Part shown: in pieces, positions 62,754-64,000 of the stretch
Layout of the letters: every line of letters starts with the position of its first letter
How positions within the stretch are numbered: the first letter of the stretch is position 1
The notes under the pieces: model-generated
Told to the model about the DNA's origin: nothing
Databases searched by the model: none
What the model saw: only the letters and a program-made list of their open reading frames with translations
Program-made: the position numbers and the translations under genes
From: Marinovum algicola
Lineage (GTDB): Bacteria > Pseudomonadota > Alphaproteobacteria > Rhodobacterales > Rhodobacteraceae
Reading direction: 5' to 3'
Length of the DNA stretch: 64,000 nt
NCBI RefSeq assembly: GCF_900109145.1
Contig: NZ_FNYY01000016.1
Span: 52,026-116,025, forward strand

Positions 62754-63131
62754 TCCCTACGGCGCCCCCATTTCCAACTCTGTTCATTTGACTTTAATGC
62801 CGACCTGCGTAACCGCGCTTCGCGGCAGGATTAGGACAAAGTCTTGGCAATTGCGTCATTGCCGCGGCGCGAATCGCGAAATTCGCGGAATGGGCCCGTT
62901 GGCCATTGGCCGCGATTTTCGCGACAATCCCCTGCCGGCGCCGCCGTCGTTTCCGAAACGCGCGCAATAATCTGAAAATATAGGGGAAAATCATAACTCT
63001 TTTGCGACAAGAGTCGCGGAAGGATAGCTTCTTCACGTTGGGGAAAACAGAGGCGTAAGTGGGGCCGGTCAGCCGGGATCGGTGCTTTTGGGGGCCGCAC
63101 GCGGAGATTTTTGAAAGGATACGTCAGCGAC
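62754..63131. other. Divergent intergenic region upstream of the repeat protein
   Basis: This 378-bp gap is lower in GC than its surroundings. It has an inverted repeat CGCGAAT-N6-ATTCGCG (62868-62887), and promoters for both flanking genes should lie here. GGA at 63117-63119 is a poor ribosome site, 12 bases before the repeat gene. No gene is supported. Confidence 0.5.
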
Positions 63132-64000
63132 ATGACCGACATTAATGATCCAGGCGATACAATTTACGAATTTGATCCTAGCGGCGGCACCAAGGGTTCG
63201 GGAACTGGTGGCTCGGGAACCGGCGGCTCCGGCAGCGGCGGCAGCAAAGGCTCCGGTTCCGGCGGTTCGGGATCCGGTGGCTCCGGCAGCGGCGGCAGCA
63301 AGGGCTCCGGCTCCGGCGGGTCGGGCTCCGGTGGTTCCGGCAGCGGCGGCAGCAAAGGCTCCGGTTCCGGCGGGTCGGGCTCTGGTGGGTCGAAAGGCAC
63401 TGGTGGCAGTGGCAATGACAAGGCAAGCACGACGAAAGCCTATCACAACGGGGGCGTCGAGGGAGACGGCTATTCCGAGTGGTACGACGCCAACATGGCC
63501 GATGAGTTCAAGACCGAGGACAGCGCGCCGGAAAGCTTCGTGCTCGACCTGAGCGACGCCGGCGCGGCCTTTGTGCTCAACGTGACGACCTCCGAGGACG
63601 GCACCCAGATGGGCAGCGTCGAATTCCAGGATGCCGATGGCAACCCGGTTGCCTGGGGCCACTTCGGCAACGTCAGCGAGATCATCCTGCCGGATGATCC
63701 GACGAGCTACTTCTATACCGAAAGCGATTTCGAGTTCATTGGCGAGCACGGCGAAGGCAAACCGCCGGAAGTCTCGCTCGACGCCTATCTCTCGGTCGCG
63801 GAAGAGGGCGACGAGACCGGCGGCACCAAAGGCTCCGGCACGGCGGGATCTGGCACGGGCGGCAGCAAGGGCTCCGGCTCCGGTGGCAGCAAAGGGTCCG
63901 GCTCTGGCGGTTCCGGCAGCGGTGGTTCCGGTTCCGGCGGCAGCAAAGACTCCGGCTCCGGTGGTTCGGGCAGCGGCGGTTCCGGCTCGGGTGGCAGCAA
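63132..64000 (+). CDS. Gly/Ser/Lys-repeat protein, 3' end outside window
   Basis: 289 codons are visible and the frame is open at the window end. A 20-residue head (MTDINDPGDTIYEFDPSG) leads to a linker where Lys recurs at 21, 39, 57 and 75, exactly every 18 residues, in units like KGSGSGGSGSGGSGSGGS (54 bp). An acidic domain of about 130 residues (97-226; FVLDLSDAGAAFVLNV, SYFYTESDFEFIG) follows, and a second repeat block begins at 230. There is no signal peptide, so secretion by a type I or other leaderless route is possible. Alternating domain and linker suggests a large fibrous or surface protein. No family recognised. Confidence 0.75.
   Translation, partial: MTDINDPGDTIYEFDPSGGTKGSGTGGSGTGGSGSGGSKGSGSGGSGSGGSGSGGSKGSGSGGSGSGGSGSGGSKGSGSGGSGSGGSKGTGGSGNDKASTTKAYHNGGVEGDGYSEWYDANMADEFKTEDSAPESFVLDLSDAGAAFVLNVTTSEDGTQMGSVEFQDADGNPVAWGHFGNVSEIILPDDPTSYFYTESDFEFIGEHGEGKPPEVSLDAYLSVAEEGDETGGTKGSGTAGSGTGGSKGSGSGGSKGSGSGGSGSGGSGSGGSKDSGSGGSGSGGSGSGGS
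63195..63404 (+). repeat. 54-bp coding repeats of the Gly/Ser/Lys protein
   Basis: Codons for 18-residue units repeat with the Lys codon at 63192, 63246, 63300 and 63354. Synonymous codons (ggc/ggt, tcc/tcg/agc) vary within and between units, so the array is selected at protein level and not purely a recent DNA duplication. A second array runs from about 63819 to the window end. Confidence 0.8.

Noticed and set aside
63164..63430. Proline-rich 88-codon frame opposite the repeat gene
   Set aside because: It is the complement of Gly/Ser codons; the plus strand has a start, domain structure and codon variation consistent with coding.

Overview
The window is high-GC DNA (roughly two thirds G+C) from an alphaproteobacterium, most likely of the Rhodobacterales/Roseobacter group. 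The evidence is the gene content: a RepA-type (Rep_3) replicon with adjacent parAB, a formate dehydrogenase island with the DUF3305/DUF3306/TorD/Mrp set, IclR and RutR regulators, TRAP-free NitT-type importers, and abundant REP-like palindromes reading GTCCCGGA..TCCGGGAC. The replication and partition genes show that this is part of an extrachromosomal replicon (plasmid or chromid) and that the window contains its origin.

Layout. 1-9.3 kb: 3' end of a ThiF-like gene, a sensor histidine kinase, the replication module (repA, an iteron origin, parA, parB, three copies of a perfect palindrome that look like parS) and a tungstate importer (tupBCA). 9.5-26 kb: a large catabolic island bounded by two IclR regulators. 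It has a bicupin gene and then 15 tightly coupled genes: a small protein, a NitT/TauT-type importer, a Rieske oxygenase, two SDRs, an alpha/beta hydrolase, a ring-cleavage-type VOC protein, a ThDP enzyme, an aspartate-dehydrogenase-like protein, an aldehyde dehydrogenase, an adrenodoxin-reductase-like flavoprotein, a flavodoxin and a pentapeptide-like protein. 26-28.7 kb: a mercury resistance operon (merTPA opposite merR) with a textbook 19-bp-spacer promoter. 28.8-44.5 kb: a periplasmic, cysteine-type formate dehydrogenase (alpha, beta, gamma) with maturation genes, unusual c-type cytochromes and a response regulator lacking the sigma-54 contact loop. 45-56 kb: reductive pyrimidine degradation (preT, preA, hydantoinase/carbamoylase, dihydropyrimidinase) with RutR, its operator and a pyrimidine-type ABC importer. 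56-64 kb: a tyrosinase coupled to a DUF2182 membrane protein, fructose-1,6-bisphosphatase, a ParDE toxin-antitoxin pair, a GNAT-like/phosphotransferase pair, and the start of an extremely repetitive Gly/Ser/Lys protein that runs off the window.

How the parts fit. Tungstate uptake and the formate dehydrogenase are probably functionally linked, and one cytochrome of the island carries what looks like a TupA-type domain. The catabolic island reads as import, ring oxygenation, dehydrogenation, ring cleavage, hydrolysis and aldehyde oxidation of an unknown, probably aromatic and perhaps nitrogen-containing substrate, with electrons supplied by a flavoprotein reductase plus flavodoxin instead of a ferredoxin. 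A TGAAC-based palindrome occurs both at the start of that operon and just ahead of the second IclR gene, which suggests the regulator-operator pair. The pyrimidine genes form a complete pathway from uracil/thymine to the beta-amino acid, under RutR.

All functions are read from sequence motifs and order alone. No database search was run.
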